Assembly: GCA_014529385.2 (NCBI GenBank) | Contig: CM043947.1 | Span: forward strand, 119,860,891 to 119,924,890 | Length of the DNA stretch: 64,000 bases | Reading direction: 5' to 3' | DNA from: Adiantum capillus-veneris | Lineage: Eukaryota > Streptophyta > Polypodiopsida > Polypodiales > Pteridaceae | Shown: positions 1 through 12,660 of the stretch, piece by piece | How the letters are laid out: every line of letters begins with the position of its first letter | Numbering within the stretch: the first letter of the stretch is position 1 | The notes under the pieces: model-generated | What the model saw: the letters and a program-made list of their open reading frames with translations, nothing else | Database searches by the model: none | Told to the model about the DNA's origin: nothing | Position numbers and translations under genes: made by a program

Positions 1-4
1 ATGA

Positions 5-1847
5 CAGAACGGATATCTAAAGCTTGTCAAAGCTGACGATTGTGTCAAAGACGAGGTCATTGGCCGGTTTATCAAAACTAAACCATGGAAAACCAACAAG
101 AAGAACAGGCACAAAAAGCAAACGACTAAGTCACATAAAGGGGGAAAAACAGGGTCTGGAATGACCAAAGCAGAGAGGAAAACGGAGTACAATAAGCTCA
201 AGCAAACCCTTAGAGACATATGGACGATTGAATTGGAAACAAATGAGGACACGAATTCTGACAAGATGGATGCACTGTCCCATTATAAGAAGTATACCAT
301 ACAAGGTAGGAAAATCATAGTGCAACAATGGATGAGGGAATTGAAGGAACCTGGTATATCGTACGACGATCCTAAAAAAGCCAAACGAATAGATCTAGCG
401 GAGCCGGGAGAAGATCCAAAACCTGCATATATTGCCACGGATCTTACTGAAGACGAGGAAAAGCTTTTGGTAGCTACTCTTAAACAGTATAGAGATGTAT
501 TTGCATGGTCATACAAAGATCTTAAGGGGGTGGATCCAAGTATCTGTCAACACACAATACCCCTTAAGAATGACGCCAAACCCAGTAGACAACGTCCCTA
601 TACTTACAATGAGACGTTTGAAAAAAAGATCAAGGAGGAGATAGATAAGCTTCTGAGAGGTAGAGTTTATTTACAAAATTGAGCACACCGATTGGGTTTC
701 ACCGATTGTGGTGGTCCCGAAGAAAAATGGAAAGTTAAGAGTGTGCGTCAATCTCAAGAAAGTAAACGTTGCTACAATTCGGGACAACTATCCCCTACCC
801 ATTACTGATCATGTAATAGAAAGAGTGGCAGGTAAAGAAGCTTATAGTTTCTTAGATGGCTTTTCGGGTTACAACCAACTCGCAATAAAGCCAGAGGATC
901 ATCACAAGATGGATTTTGCAACTGAATGGGGTATTTTCGCATTCCGGGTAATGGCTTTTGGCTTAACAAATGCACCAGCCACATTTTAGAGGCTGATGGG
1001 TCATGCTTTTAAAGAATATCTAAGACAGTTCCTAGAAATTTACATGGATGACTTGTGCGTTCACTCTCTCGTAAGATTGGAGAACATAGAGAACTTGACC
1101 AAGGTATTCGAAAAATGCAGACTATATCAGATTTTCCTGAATCCAGAGAAATGTGTCTTCATGGTAAGACAGGGCAAAATATTGGGACATATAGTGTCCA
1201 AAAATGGTATTTCGACAGACATGGAGAAGATCAGCGTCATTGTTGATCTACCACGACTAGTAAAGGTAAAGGAGGTACATGCATTTATGGACCATTGTGG
1301 ATATTATCGTAGATTTATCTACTCATACGCTATAATTGCAAAACCACTTTACGCGGTGATAACTAAATTTGAGTGGACAGATGAGTGTGAGAAAGCTTTT
1401 CAAACTTTGAAGCAAAGGTTGATTTCCACTCCAATTTTGAAGGCTCCGGATTGGGAAAAGATATTCCACATCCATGTAGATGCATCAGCATATGCTATAG
1501 GATGCATACTTGCACAACCTAGAGAGAATAACATGGATTTTCCAATCAGTTACTCCAGTAGATAATTGAATAATGCAGAGAAGAACTACACAAAAAATGA
1601 GAGGGAGGGTTTGGTTATGATCTATACGGTGAAAAAGTTTAGACACTACTTACTTTCCAATAAATTTGTATTCTTCCTTGATTACCAAGCACCGTTGTAC
1701 TTAGTAAACAAACCTTGCAGTACGGGGAGGATTGTTCGATGGTTCATCATACTGCTTGAGTTTGACTTCATGGTAGTAGTCAAAAAAGGAAATACACACC
1801 AAAGAGCGGATCATTTATCTAGAATGATGCATGGAGAAACCCGGTAG
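5..1847 (+). pseudogene. Element A reverse transcriptase / RNase H (broken)
   Basis: The frame is open from base 5. It carries a basic linker, then the pre-RT motif WSYKDLKGVDPSICQH near 505-550. A frameshift near 655-665 moves the frame, after which VVPKKNGKLRVCVNLKK, LDGFSGYNQL, FGLTNAPATF and the catalytic YMDD (near 1041-1052) follow. The RNase H part has HVDASAYAIG (near 1473) and ends with the HQRADHLSR linker. In-frame TAG at 987 and TAA at 1563 replace the Gln codons of ATFQRL and SRQLN seen in element B, both C-to-T changes. RT would copy the element RNA and RNase H would remove it. The catalytic Asp residues are kept, so decay is recent enough to read but the gene cannot work. Confidence 0.92.
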
Positions 1848-1861
1848 AAGTTGATGATGAT

Positions 1862-3558
1862 TTGCCAAATGCATATCTTTTCAACATAGAAATGGTTCCA
1901 AGATGGAGCGAGGATGTAATTCCTTTGCTGACTATTGGGTCATTGAATGTGACAAGACAACCATCTACCATTGCAACATCTAGATCATTGGTAATGTTGG
2001 CGAGAAGGCTATACAAACAGGGATCGGATCAAATCCTTAGGCTTTGTGTTGAATCGAGTGAATGGGAATTGTATCTAAACCAAGCTCATGTACAAACAAC
2101 GGGGATTCACAATGGGCATGCACAAACGTATCAAAGATTGATGAGAATGGGTGTGTATTGGCCGAAAATGCAACATAGTGTTCATATGCATATCAAATCA
2201 TGCATTAGATGCACATTTCAAAATCCAATAGAACACGAGACTCTATTCAAATTATATGTAGCACCCCGATGGAGTAACTACATTGTTGAATACCTCACCA
2301 CCAAGATACTTCCTGAACGGATGAGTAGATCACGTATCAAAACGATCACGAAAGAGGTAGAAAACTATGTACTGATTGAGGACAAAGAGGGGAAAAGACA
2401 ATCAATTGAGAATGTACGCGACTGAAGAAGAATACATTCCTATCTTAGAGCAAGCACATGGCGGACAAGCTGGTGGACATTTCTCAGCTGACAAAACGGC
2501 CAAAGCAATTCGTATTGTATGGTGGCCTACACTATTCATAGACGTTGAAGAGTTTTTGAAACGATGTGACGATTGCCAGACGACAAAGATTCCTAGAGCA
2601 CGAGATGATATGCCCTTGAGGCCAATGATGGGGGCAAGAGCGCTTGCGAAATGGGGAATAGATTTTGTAGGACCGACTGTGCCTCCCGGATATAAAACGC
2701 ACGCTCAATACATTATTGTGGCAACAGATTATCTAACAAAATGGGTGGAAGCGAAAGCAACAACCAAAAATGATGCAAAAACGACAGCACAGGTTTTGTA
2801 TGAGAACATTTTCACCAGATATGGCTTACCAATAGAGATAATAAGCGATAGAGGTGATCGAATTCCTATTGGATGAATTCATGGTAATTCACAGGAAGTC
2901 AGCTCCCTATTACCCACAAGCTAACCGCCAAGAAAAAAGTACGAACAAGATTTTGGTGACAATTCTCACCAAAATTGTTAGTGAATCAAGAGCTGACTAT
3001 GATCAAAAGCTACATTCAGCTTTATGGGCATATAGAGTAGCTTACAAAACATCAATCGGAACGACTCCCTTCAACATGGTTTATGGAATTCAAGCAATTT
3101 TTCCACTTGAATTTCTTATCCCCACGCTTCGGGTCGCTAAAAAATTAGAATGGATAGGCCATGAATTATCCAATCAGGTAGATATCCTTGAAAAACTGGA
3201 TGAAACTAGATGGAGAGCCGTTGCATCAATCTACGTGAAAAAACAAAACATGAAATCATTCTTTGATCAACATGTTATCAGCAAGGAATTTGCTACGGGA
3301 GATTACGTCTTAATGTATATCCTGAAACAACATTCCCGGAAACTCAAAAAGCGAGGCAATGGACCCTATGTGATTCATGACATATCATCTAGCGGTGCCA
3401 TTAAACTTGTGACACTAGAGGGAGAGGAGATGCCTAATTGGATTAGTGGTTGTAGACTAAAGAAGTACAACCTACCACTAACCTCAGCGATGCTTGCCAA
3501 AATACACACTGCGAAGGAGCGCAAGAACAAAGCAAATGAGACAAAAGCTCAAGCGTAG
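1862..3558 (+). pseudogene. Element A integrase (broken)
   Basis: Three overlapping frames make one integrase. 1862-2425 is the RNase H-integrase linker. 2376-2876 has the HHCC zinc site (HGGQAGGHF and RCDDCQ) and the first two catalytic Asp residues in WGIDFVGP and ISDRG. 2854-3558 is the C-terminal part with a GPYVI (GPY/F-type) motif. Compared with element E, the bases after ISDRG are deleted, and the catalytic Glu of NGQAE aligns with NRQEK here, so the third acidic residue seems lost. The frame runs straight on through a TAG at 3556-3558 into the second protease domain. Integration would occur in the nucleus; this copy is dead. Confidence 0.9.
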
Positions 3559-4495
3559 GAGGAGGCCAGAATCAGGATTTTAAAACAAAAACAAAACTTA
3601 CAACAACAAAGACTTCCTCAACCAGTAGATACGTCTCAAATTCCTCTTTCTATAATTCACACTAATGAGCAGTGGGAAATAGGAATCGATGTTCGCATCA
3701 ATGTCAGACTTCCGCATGGCAGATATCAACAAGCATTGATTGACACGGGAGAAAGAGTCAATGTGGTCAACTTCTCCACTTACAAGATGCTTACATATGA
3801 ACCCCTAGTGAAAACCACACGTGATTTACAAGCCGCAAACGTGGAAACAATGCCAACATTGGGAATAGCAAACTTACCAATCAATATTGATGAAAATAGT
3901 TGTCCTCATCAATTTTTCATAATGAAAGACGGAGAAATTAGAGAATCACTATGTTTGGGAGTTCCATGGATGAGAACGTACAATGCAGTTACTGAATGGT
4001 CAGAACATGTGTTGATGTACACACACAACTCTAACACGTACATGACTCCATTCGCCAAAACAGATCACTCGTGGCCGAGTATCCCCATCGACAAAAAGAA
4101 ACCATTTCATCAGCCAAAAACACCAAAAAAGGTTGTTCAAAAAGTATGCATAAAGAAAAAAATCATGCCGAACAAACAGAGCCAGATATGGCTACCCAAG
4201 GACAAACTCTTGACAAAAGCAGCACCATATCAAAGACCTTCAGGAGTTAGTCCACAGTGGAAATGGCAACCAAAACTGGAGAAAACCAAAGATTCGGCAA
4301 CAAAGCTCGAAGGGAAACCCAAAACTCAAAACAGGAAGGCTGAACTAGCACTGGAAACCTATGAAAATTCAGGAAACTAAAGTTGAATCTGTAAAGATGC
4401 AACAAACCGCATACAAATGGGTTCCAAAAATAGTTGCCATCCCAACACCAACAATCAGGGAAAGAGCAATTCGACTGCAAGCTCTTCTGTTCCAT
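3559..4495 (+). pseudogene. Element A post-integrase retropepsin-like domain and W-x-P-K tail
   Basis: After the TAG at 3556 the same frame continues through a Q/K-rich linker into a domain with ALIDTGERVNVV (near 3733-3768) and LGVPWM (near 3955). This D-T-G plus hydrophobic L-G-x-P-W pattern is that of retropepsin-like aspartic proteases. The position, after integrase, is unusual: the normal protease lies before RT. The tail is basic with QIWLPKDK, KWQPK and, after a frameshift near 4380-4420, KWVPK. It ends in TIRERAIRLQALL, a motif also found at the ends of elements B and E. Activity is not shown, and it could be a structural or binding domain of the same fold. Confidence 0.75.
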
Positions 4496-4574
4496 ACACA
4501 GCTACCCTCGCCATCAAAATCCACTAAAAACTACATTTAGTCCCCGCATCTTGCACAGCGCCTTGTTACCCAAC

Positions 4575-4692
4575 GCATTGTCTCAAACATGAGAATAGGG
4601 CCACATTACACGGCCATGCATAGACACAGATTTCAAAACCCATGCACCCAACCTTCGTCCGGGACGACTCAGTCTAGGAAGGGAGGAGTAAC
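4575..4692 (+). promoter_or_regulatory. Conserved 3' untranslated block and polypurine tract of element A
   Basis: The block contains TAGGGCCACATTACACGGCC (near 4595-4615), then CCATGCACCC, a CGTCCGGGACGACTC stretch, and the purine run AGGAAGGGAGGAG at 4676-4688. The same pieces occur in the same order at 19063-19181 and, inverted, at 29441-29580. The purine run is the likely plus-strand primer site; a TG at 4693 is the likely start of the LTR. Confidence 0.65.
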
Positions 4693-5630
4693 TGATGAAT
4701 CTAGCAGCAGACAGGACCATTAAGGGGTCCAACGTGTATATATGTACATAATGTGTGTATTTTTTCATTATTTAGAGTTCAATTTCGAACATATTTGACC
4801 AAAATTTGGCATTTTTAGCGTTTTTATCATTCGACCAACATAATAATGAGCGATAATGACAAAATCTGGAGCATTGGGATGCTTCTAGTGAAAATATATG
4901 CTTAGGGGTGAGTATAATAATTATTGGCTAATTTTTGCCAGTTAATAAGTATTTTCAATTTATTTTGTTTAATTTTCGTTAATAAAATATTAAAAATTAA
5001 AAAAATATCGCTCACAAGTGTCGGAATCAAGTTCTGGAAGCAAACGCCGAAGTATCATGATAAGGTTATCAAGCATGGAAGATATGAAGCTAATCTGAAG
5101 ATATCGAATTTCAGCCTTAATGATCATGACTACATTTCGACGAAATCGCATCAAACGGTCATACGACGCCGGAATGACAAGCGGTTCGACCCACAGGTGG
5201 TATACAGATTATATCGGAATCAAAGGTAGGAAAAATCATCCCTATGTCACGAAACCCTCGGGAAGATATAGGTCAAGTAGGCCAGATTCTAGCTCATTGT
5301 TCATTTTCACATTTTGAGAGAGAAGAAGAGAGCTTCTTGACCTAGAGGGAGCTGCCACATTTCTACTCTGTACGGACGGTCGGAGCCAGCATTTCATACC
5401 AGATTTCACAGGTATGTTCCTTATCAAGTAAGGATCAAGTCTATTACGCATGCAAGCACGAATCATTGCACAAATGGGCGAAGGGATCGAATCAAAGTCG
5501 GATCAGGTCAAATAGGTCAAGGGCCCTTAGAGGCATCCAAAAAAAACTTTTTTCAAGCACAGAACACATCAATGTGCTCCCCACAAGGTCAAGAACAAAG
5601 CCATGTGATCAAATCTCAGTTTGGTGGTGG

Positions 5631-6776
5631 TACGCCAATCACTATCGGTGTACCTCACTGACAAAACTTGGGACAGAATCTGCAAAAACTCCCCTCAGCC
5701 TCGCCTACAATCTGCAGGTGTCAAAAATCATTTTGGCCTCTGTGGTACGATCGCGATTGGTGCCCCCACATGTAGGTTTTGCAACTTTTGTTTTGGCCTA
5801 GGCTTGGAACTCAATTAAAGATACACTCTCTTGAATTTTCAAAGAAAATGCACAAATTTTCTCATAGAATGGGCCTAATTTGTCAAACACAACCAAAACG
5901 AGAAAATTTGACCTACAACTACCAAAATCCGGTTAAAAATAATGATGGATAGTTTGAAGGGCATACTTGTCCGACTAAGAGTCAGTACAGTTGTAGAAAA
6001 CCTCGAATGGATCTCAGAATCTCCTACAAGTACAGATATGATCATTTCAGTCTCGAATGATCACACAAAGGGAGAATTTTGGCCAAACCAATGCCAAAGA
6101 CCAAAAGGTGACTTAGGGATGCTCAAATATCACATTGGTATCCAAAGAATGCCTGAAAAATTGCACAAGTCTGGAAAATATTCCAAGACGGGGTATAAAG
6201 TGCCTGATCAAGTCAAAATCAGACAGTGGAGTAGGCTGATGGTAGCAGCACATCATGGAAGCAGTGAAAGCTCTAAAACAAGCTTCAACTAACTCCAGGC
6301 TCCAACCAAATTTCATCAATAAAACCCAATATGGTTAGACTTAGTAAAATAAGGTCAAACAGTGAAAAATTGCTATAATTTGTTCATTTTAAGTCCAAAC
6401 TTGGAAATAAATCATCAGTGGTCTAGGCAGGCATAGGGGTCCATGACCATCTAGTTTTGACCCAAAAAAGCCCAGGTACTACGATCGCAATCGGTGTACC
6501 TCAGCATCAGATTTTGACCAAAACCTAACAGATCCCTTGTATACATCTTGTTCAAGTCACCCACAAAGTTTCAAGCCATTTGGACATCAAAAACTCATTG
6601 AAAGTCAAAGTCTAGTCCAAAACTCCCTTGTAACCCAAAATTGGGACCTATAAACTCAAAAGTGGTTCAAATGAAACACAGAGTGGACCAAAATGACCCT
6701 CCGACTATCAGCAAACCACTCATGTGATCAAATCTGATTTTGGCCTTTGTACTACGATCGCGATCGGTGTACTTCA
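5631..6776. repeat. Interspersed CGATCGCGATCG palindrome repeats, left cluster (4 copies)
   Basis: Copies lie at 5631-5657 (degenerate), 5746-5766, 6477-6503 and 6750-6776. The shared core is TACNNCGATCGCGATCGGTG followed by TACCTCAG. The last two are 273 bases apart. Flanks are also related: CATGTGATCAAATCT precedes copies 1 and 4, and TTTTGGCCT precedes copies 2 and 4. The stretch 4693-6960 otherwise shows no gene. Confidence 0.7.
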
Positions 6777-6972
6777 GGCCTAGAATTGGCTCAGATTTTA
6801 ATCAGTCATAGCTCTAGTCTTCCTAGTCCCACTGGTGAAATATGGACAAGAATGGATGAAATTTGTTCAAGTTATGATCAGTTTTAACTTTTAAACTGTT
6901 TTTTACTAAAAGTCTAAATGCGACTGATTGCGAAAGGAAAATCCTGACAGCTTGTGATTCTACTGACACATA

Positions 6973-9900
6973 ATGCCTCGCCAAAAGAAAGAAAGGCAGT
7001 GGACAACAGCACCATATAAAGTGGATGAGATCGCTACAAATGAAAAATCTCACATCTCGGATGAAATACAAGCTCAGATCCCTGCTCACATTTTCATCTC
7101 AAAGTTTAGGGATGCTGATGGTGACATGGTAAAGACGACTATCATGCCACGAGAAATATGGAATCTCCACCGAAGGCCAGAGGTAATAGAGGCAGTGCGG
7201 GCTGTGCATTTGGAGCAGTTTTTCAGATTACAGCCATGGGGAACAGATTACATGAGGGCCCACGAGCTCATGAGATCGATACAATATGATGGGCAAGCAA
7301 TGCTCACGGACAAGGATGGATCGAAGGTGAAAGTAAAGATCACGAAAGAAATCATCAACGAAGCTTTGCATTTCCTTCCAGGGCAACACGACTTGCTAGC
7401 AAAGACAAAGTCACTGGATAACGAGAAGGCATTCGTCAAAGCAAAAGGAAACAAATACAAATATAGTGACATGATATACAGAGAGCTGGAATTGTTGATG
7501 AGATTGATCTCTCAGCATTTCAGGGTGCAAAAGCCTCCTCGCTACACCAAGCCAATCTTGCACATTTCCGTGGTCATGGCTCTAGCAATAGCCGAAAATA
7601 GAACCATTCGCTACGACTATGGTTCTTACATTTTGGAAAACTTGGTCGAAGCAAATTTGAAAAGCTTGGCAAAAAATAAAAGCTACATGAACGCAGGGCC
7701 AATGCTAACAAGAATAGCATATCAAGCTTTGGGAATGATTGAAGATCTACCAGCGGCTAGTTCTCAAACGACCCTGATTCAGAAAGCAAAGCTAGTTGCT
7801 CATTCAGTAAGGACGACCCCTAGCGCGACATCATCGCGCTGAGCCAAGGCATCCAACAAAAGCTCGAGTGATGAAGAAAAGATGGAGACTGACGAGGAAG
7901 GAAACTCTCAAGGGTCGAAAGACAAAGGGCCATCGGAGTTTGAAGAAAGCGAGGAGGAAGACTCCACAAAGCCGCTCGAGAGAAAAAGGAGGAAAAGAAG
8001 TGTGGTACCGCAGTCTGACCTTCAAAAGTCATATGCAGAAGCCCAACAAAGAGTCGAGGAAAGAAGGACCAAGTTACGGTCTGACAGACAGGCAAAAACC
8101 TCTGCAACACAACAAACACAAAAACGAAGATTTGAGAAGGAAAGACAAGAAAGAATAGAAAATGCAGGTCGCATATGGATTGAAAAGCAAAGGTTAGAAG
8201 CAAAAAAAAAGGCTGCAGAAGTGGACATTTCTTCGCAGTCCACTGAAGGAACAAAGGAAAAAGATGCAACTGATGATACAAACCAAGCAGAGCAGCTAAA
8301 GAAGACTCAAAGAGAGAGGAATGTAGAAGCGCGAAGGGCGGCGGATCTGACCCGCCAAAGAATCATCAAGATTTTAAAGAAAAGAAAAGCGGAAGCATCT
8401 GCTTCACAACGAGGGGAAGATGCTTCCAAAAAGAGGCATGTACGAGAAGAAGCAAGCTCACCTCCTCCCTCGCTTAAATCATCGCCTCCTCCCTCGCCTA
8501 AATCATTGCCTCCTTCCTCGCCTAAATCATCACCTCCTCCCTCGCCTAAATCACCACCTCCTCCCTCGCTGAAATCTCCTCCTCCTCCTCCTTCTCCATC
8601 AAACAAAAAACCGCCACCTCCTCCTCCTTCAACCTCGCAAAAGGAGTTTATAACTCCTACGGAAGCAATCGGATACCACGAAGCCTACTAGGCTGTTGCT
8701 GGTTTTGATTACAGGTAAACTTTAAAGGAATTAGAAAGACAGTTCCAGTGCTAGCACGTGGTGCTGAGAGAAAAGGAAAAGAAGGTACAGGAGGCCCAAC
8801 AAAAGCAAGCATCTGGGCAAGAGGAGTTAGAGAGCCTGAGGGCACGACTGGAGCTCACAATGGAGGAAAGAGACATTGAGCGACAGCAGGCTCAGTCTCT
8901 GATCAAAGATTTGGTGGACGTCAGGACAGATTTGACCGCCAAAGAAAAAGAATGCCAAGAATTGACGGCAAGAGTACAGAAATCAACGGAGCATCTTGCT
9001 TACAAGAGCGCAAGGTTTCAGAGAGTTAACAGTTCATACAACACTGTCAAAAGCACTCTGAAAACCTTGATGGCAAACCAGGAACCTGCTGGAGCATTGG
9101 TCTCCACATTGAACAATGCCACAGTAGTGAACACCATAGCGGCACTGAAATTGGAGCTAGAGCAAGAAAAGCTTCAAAGACAACTGCTTTTATCAGAAAT
9201 GATGGCCCAGACGGTGGCAAATGAGCAAAAGATAAAAGAACTGGAGCAACAACTCGCACAAACAAGCACCGAATTAGAGACTCAGAAGAAAATCGGTGAC
9301 ACACTGCTGAAGGAAAAGGAAGATCTGATTTTTCAACAACAAATCAGAGCAGACAAAGCCTAGAGTCAACCGCAACTGCTACCCAGACAACAAGTGCTTG
9401 ATTTGCTTGAAACATCACACCAAGGGGTACAAGAGCACGAATTTGCAAAGCCAGATCTAGATATTAGAGATGAGCTCACTGAGAGCATTAAGGACATGCC
9501 AGAGGGACCAGCAAAGGATTACATGCTCTATGAAAAGAAGATAATTGAGTCAGCGGCCCTGGCCTACTTACAGCCAGAAGAGCAGGTGGAAGGGTTTGGC
9601 CATGAGTACCTACCATTTCCTCTGGTATGCCATGAAGCAATTCTGTGGAAGGAAAAGATGCGACCAGCCCTGCCACAAAACAAAGATGGGGGTTACGAAG
9701 GCATTGCACTGATAGCAGAAGAAGCCCAGATACTTGTCGACGACCACCCAAAGTGGAGGTAGAAGTGGTTGGACAAACGGCCACAGGATCTAACTAACTA
9801 CCACAACGCTCCTCAGCATATACAAATAGATCTTACTTTATGCTCAGTCCCTAGAAGGCGCACGTGGAGGGATTTTGCCACATGGAAAGGCTCAAGGCAG

Positions 9901-10371
9901 CAAAAGCTGAACTACCCAGTCTTGAGAGCGCAGTAGCCTCCTATAGTAGCCTACGTGGTCAACACGTTGAATTCGACAGTTGCCTTGCTGCGGGATGTCC
10001 CCGACGTGGCTTGCCAAATGATAGTAAAGATAGCCTGAATGATCATCACCTGCATCCAAGTGTTTAAAGAAACTGAAGGCGACGATCATCCGTGGAATCT
10101 GTTCTTGGAAGGGCACAAAGGGATCTGCTGGAATCTCCAGGATTCGCCGTCACAACACATTTTGATGGCAATGTACTCCAGGCTAATGTACCTGCCTTCA
10201 CACTACTTGCAGACATTTGAAGAGGCCTTCATCACAGGGTTCTTTGAAATCGACTCAAGGATTTTCCATCCTATGGCGAAGGACCTCAAGGCACGGTACG
10301 TAGCATACCAACACACATTAAGTGAAAATCCTTTCAGACAGCATCAAGAAGCCTTGGAAGCTGTCCTTTGA
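6973..10371 (+). pseudogene. ORF1 of the A-type region: gag-like N-terminal domain, proline repeats, coiled coil (nonsense-broken)
   Basis: From ATG 6973 one frame can be followed for about 1,130 codons without a frameshift, broken only by stops (among them 7840 TGA, 8689 TAG, 8716 TAA, 8752 TAG, 9361 TAG, 9760 TAG). Residues 1-290 form an alpha/beta-looking domain (VIEAVRAVHLEQFFRLQPWG, then ITKEIINEALHF) that recalls the plant transposon ORF family often found in large gypsy elements; that link is tentative. Then come a highly charged part, proline repeats of the type SPPPSPKS (8455-8640), a long Glu/Gln/Lys coiled coil (8758-9363) and a mixed C-terminal part. It is collinear with ORF1 at 21826 but only distantly similar. 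A structural gag-like role is inferred. Confidence 0.65.
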
Positions 10372-11378
10372 ACAAGAAGCTTCAGCTACACTTGCTTCAT
10401 TGCAGCCACATCAACGGCCAAAGCACTGAACATGCACAAGGGCGTGCAAGGATAAGGAACAGGGGAGTGTTTGGCGGCCGAAGCGACAAGCGGCCGTTTC
10501 CAGAGAAGGGTCATATTTTTATGAGAAACCTTTGTAAAATTATTTTGTAAGAGAGCATCTCTAAGCCGAGAACTTGTCAAAGGATTTATGATTATTCTTC
10601 TGGGAGCAATTGTATATTAGAGAGCCAGTTAGAAGTTTAGGAGCTTTGGCCGGACAAGCCATTTGTAAAGACCTAAACTATAAAGGTCATTTTTTGTAAG
10701 TTTGAACATCATCTTTTTGATGGGAAACTGAGAAGACAACGTACGTTTGAGAGCTTCTTATTGCTCCAACTTGTAATCTTTGCCATTGTGGCTACGGTAA
10801 TCCAAATTCAGATTCATTTATTGCATTGTGTTCCTCTTACCTTGCTCTTCCATTCAAGTGTAATCATTCAAGATTTGGTGTAGGTTTTTAACTACGAGTT
10901 TGAGACCTTAAATCGTTGTTTTGAGTGTCTATATGCGTATTTTATGTTGTTTTGACCCTAGGAGAGGCTTTAGGGACCCTAAAGCGACCCATTAGGATCA
11001 CCTGTTTACTGTTTTTCTTGACTTTGGGATGAATGATCGCGATCTTTGTACCTCTCTAGAATGATGTGACAATGATAGGATATGATCCTGATAGTCCCCT
11101 GTAGCTTCCCTTCAAGTTTTGTGTGATTCCGAATAGATTTGCATGGTAAACGGGCGTGACGATTATAGAGCTGTGTAGAAGGACATAGTTAGATTAAATG
11201 GTGATAGTGCGTTTGATTTTCTTGGAGAGTTAGTAGATGCATCTCATCAAGTTTACTTCATTAGGAGTGACACCCTAGTGAGTTTCCATGCCTCATCCTG
11301 GTCGCTTCCCTTGTATTGATAAATATGTTGATGCCTGAGAGCTATGCTATGGACGTCCGTCACGGCGACCCGCAAACA
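10372..11378 (+). other. Non-coding stretch between ORF1 and the PBS (LTR 3' end-like)
   Basis: No credible ORF. The stretch is T-rich with a tract such as GTGTTCCTCTTACCTTGCTCTTCC near 10825-10855, one palindrome copy at 11032-11054, and ends in CGACCCGCAAACA just before the primer-binding site. It looks like an R-U5 end. Confidence 0.45.
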
Positions 11379-12660
11379 TTGGCGCCACTGCCGGGGAATG
11401 CACCTTAGGTGATGAGTGACCGAGTGCACAATTAGATTCTTTAAAAAGAAGATCAATCCACAAATCGATTTTGCACCTCAGTTAGGTTGCTAGACAAGGG
11501 TTTAGAGCTTAGTGGAGTCTAGAGTCAGTGGACCGGCTAGATCCTCTCTTAGGAGATTTAGAGAGCTGTGAGTGAGAGTGTTCAAAGAATTTTTGCTCTT
11601 CAATTTCTCTAATTCGATTGAGTAGTGAAATCTCACCCGAAATCCGTCATGTTTGTTTTGTTTGATTCATTTCTTTATGTTCTTTCATTTCTATACTTAG
11701 GAGTAGGATAAGCAAATCACATTCCAATTAGATTTGGGGCAAAAGTTATAGTCGAGAAACCAGAAAACCATAACTTTGGCAAAAAGGCCATAAGACTCTG
11801 AAATTTTGAAAATCTGACCAAACAAAGTTGAAATTAATTCAAATCACAAAGTGGTAGCACCAAACACTGGGAAATACTTGTCAGAGGGAGTAGACCAAAT
11901 TTCATCAGATTTGGCCCAGGTACTCGATCGTGATCGATGTACCTAAGCGCCAGATTTTGACCAGATTTGTTGTGTGCCTTCCTGATAAGATTCTAAACAT
12001 GTTTGTCTAAAGCAACAACACCCAAAAACATCAAAAATCAAGGAAATCGGGCCACTTGGGTAAAACTATCCTGACAGATCTAGAAAGTGCAAAATATTGG
12101 CTTTTGATGATCCAAATGCAAAAAGACTTGGGGGATAGCTCTAAAACATCATTGTCTACAAGCATGCCAAATTTGGTCTAATTTGGGCTCAGAAGTACAA
12201 TCGCGATCGGTGTACCTAAGTGCCAGATTTTGACCAGATTTCATATGTGGGATCCTCAGGTGTATACAAACATAAAAGTCTAAAGGACCTAGAGCCAGAA
12301 ACCTCAAAATACCTGTCAAACCATCTGAATACAGATCCAAGTCAAAACTGCTAAACTGGCATAGAAATTGACTTTGAATAGACCAAAACACATCAAAACT
12401 GGGAAGAAACCATACAGAGGGATAGCCTGTACATAGAACAACCCCAAATAGTTTCCAAATCCGTAATCAAGCACCAAAATCATATCAAACTGACAGATTC
12501 TGAAAAACAGACACTTCCAACCAAGAACTGGTAAAAGCTTGACTTTTTAGAGTCTGAATACAAAAGTATCAGAGAGGTAGCCTTAAAATAGCCTAGTGAA
12601 CAAGCTGGTGAAGTTTGGTCAAATTTGGGCTCAGAAGTACGATCGCGATTGGTGTACCTC
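11032..12660. repeat. CGATCGCGATCG palindrome repeats, right cluster (4 copies)
   Basis: Copies at 11032-11054, 11921-11945, 12196-12218 and 12638-12660. Copies 6 and 7 are 275 bases apart, close to the 273-base spacing in the left cluster. The cores differ by one to four bases, mostly at CpG positions. Confidence 0.7.
11380..11397 (+). promoter_or_regulatory. Primer-binding site, tRNA-Asp type
   Basis: TGGCGCCACTGCCGGGGA matches the complement of the plant tRNA-Asp(GTC) 3' end except for two bases in the middle. One spacer base separates it from an LTR-like CA at 11377-11378. tRNA-Asp-type sites are usual in Athila- and Tat-like plant gypsy elements. Confidence 0.75.

Larger units (their letters stand above)
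1..4692 (+). mobile_element. Ty3/gypsy family-1 element A, internal region (5' part outside window)
   Basis: The stretch reads pre-RT linker, RT, RNase H, integrase, second protease-like domain, untranslated block and polypurine tract, all on the plus strand. The order RT-RNase H-integrase is that of Ty3/gypsy. No chromodomain is seen after the integrase. Its own gag and first protease would lie left of the window. Frameshifts near 660, 1845, 2375 and 2855 and stops at 987, 1563 and 3556 show a dead copy. It is clearly diverged from elements B and E but collinear with them. Confidence 0.9.
4693..11378 (+). mobile_element. A-type post-PPT region up to the PBS; possible very long LTR carrying ORF1
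   Basis: This 6.7-kb stretch is bounded on the left by the polypurine tract of element A and on the right by a CA followed by a tRNA-Asp-type primer-binding site. Formally that makes it an LTR shared by A and a following element. It holds a leader-like part (near 5263-5420, with a possible splice donor CACAG/GTATGT near 5410), palindrome repeats, ORF1 and a T-rich end. No second A-type copy is in the window, so LTR status cannot be proven. An alternative is a 3' LTR followed by a different truncated element. Confidence 0.4.

Noticed and set aside
5631-12660. GATCGCGATC repeats as HIP1-like bacterial palindromes or contamination
   Set aside because: The HIP1 word GCGATCGC is not the core here, and the copies lie inside plant retrotransposon DNA with shared flanks.
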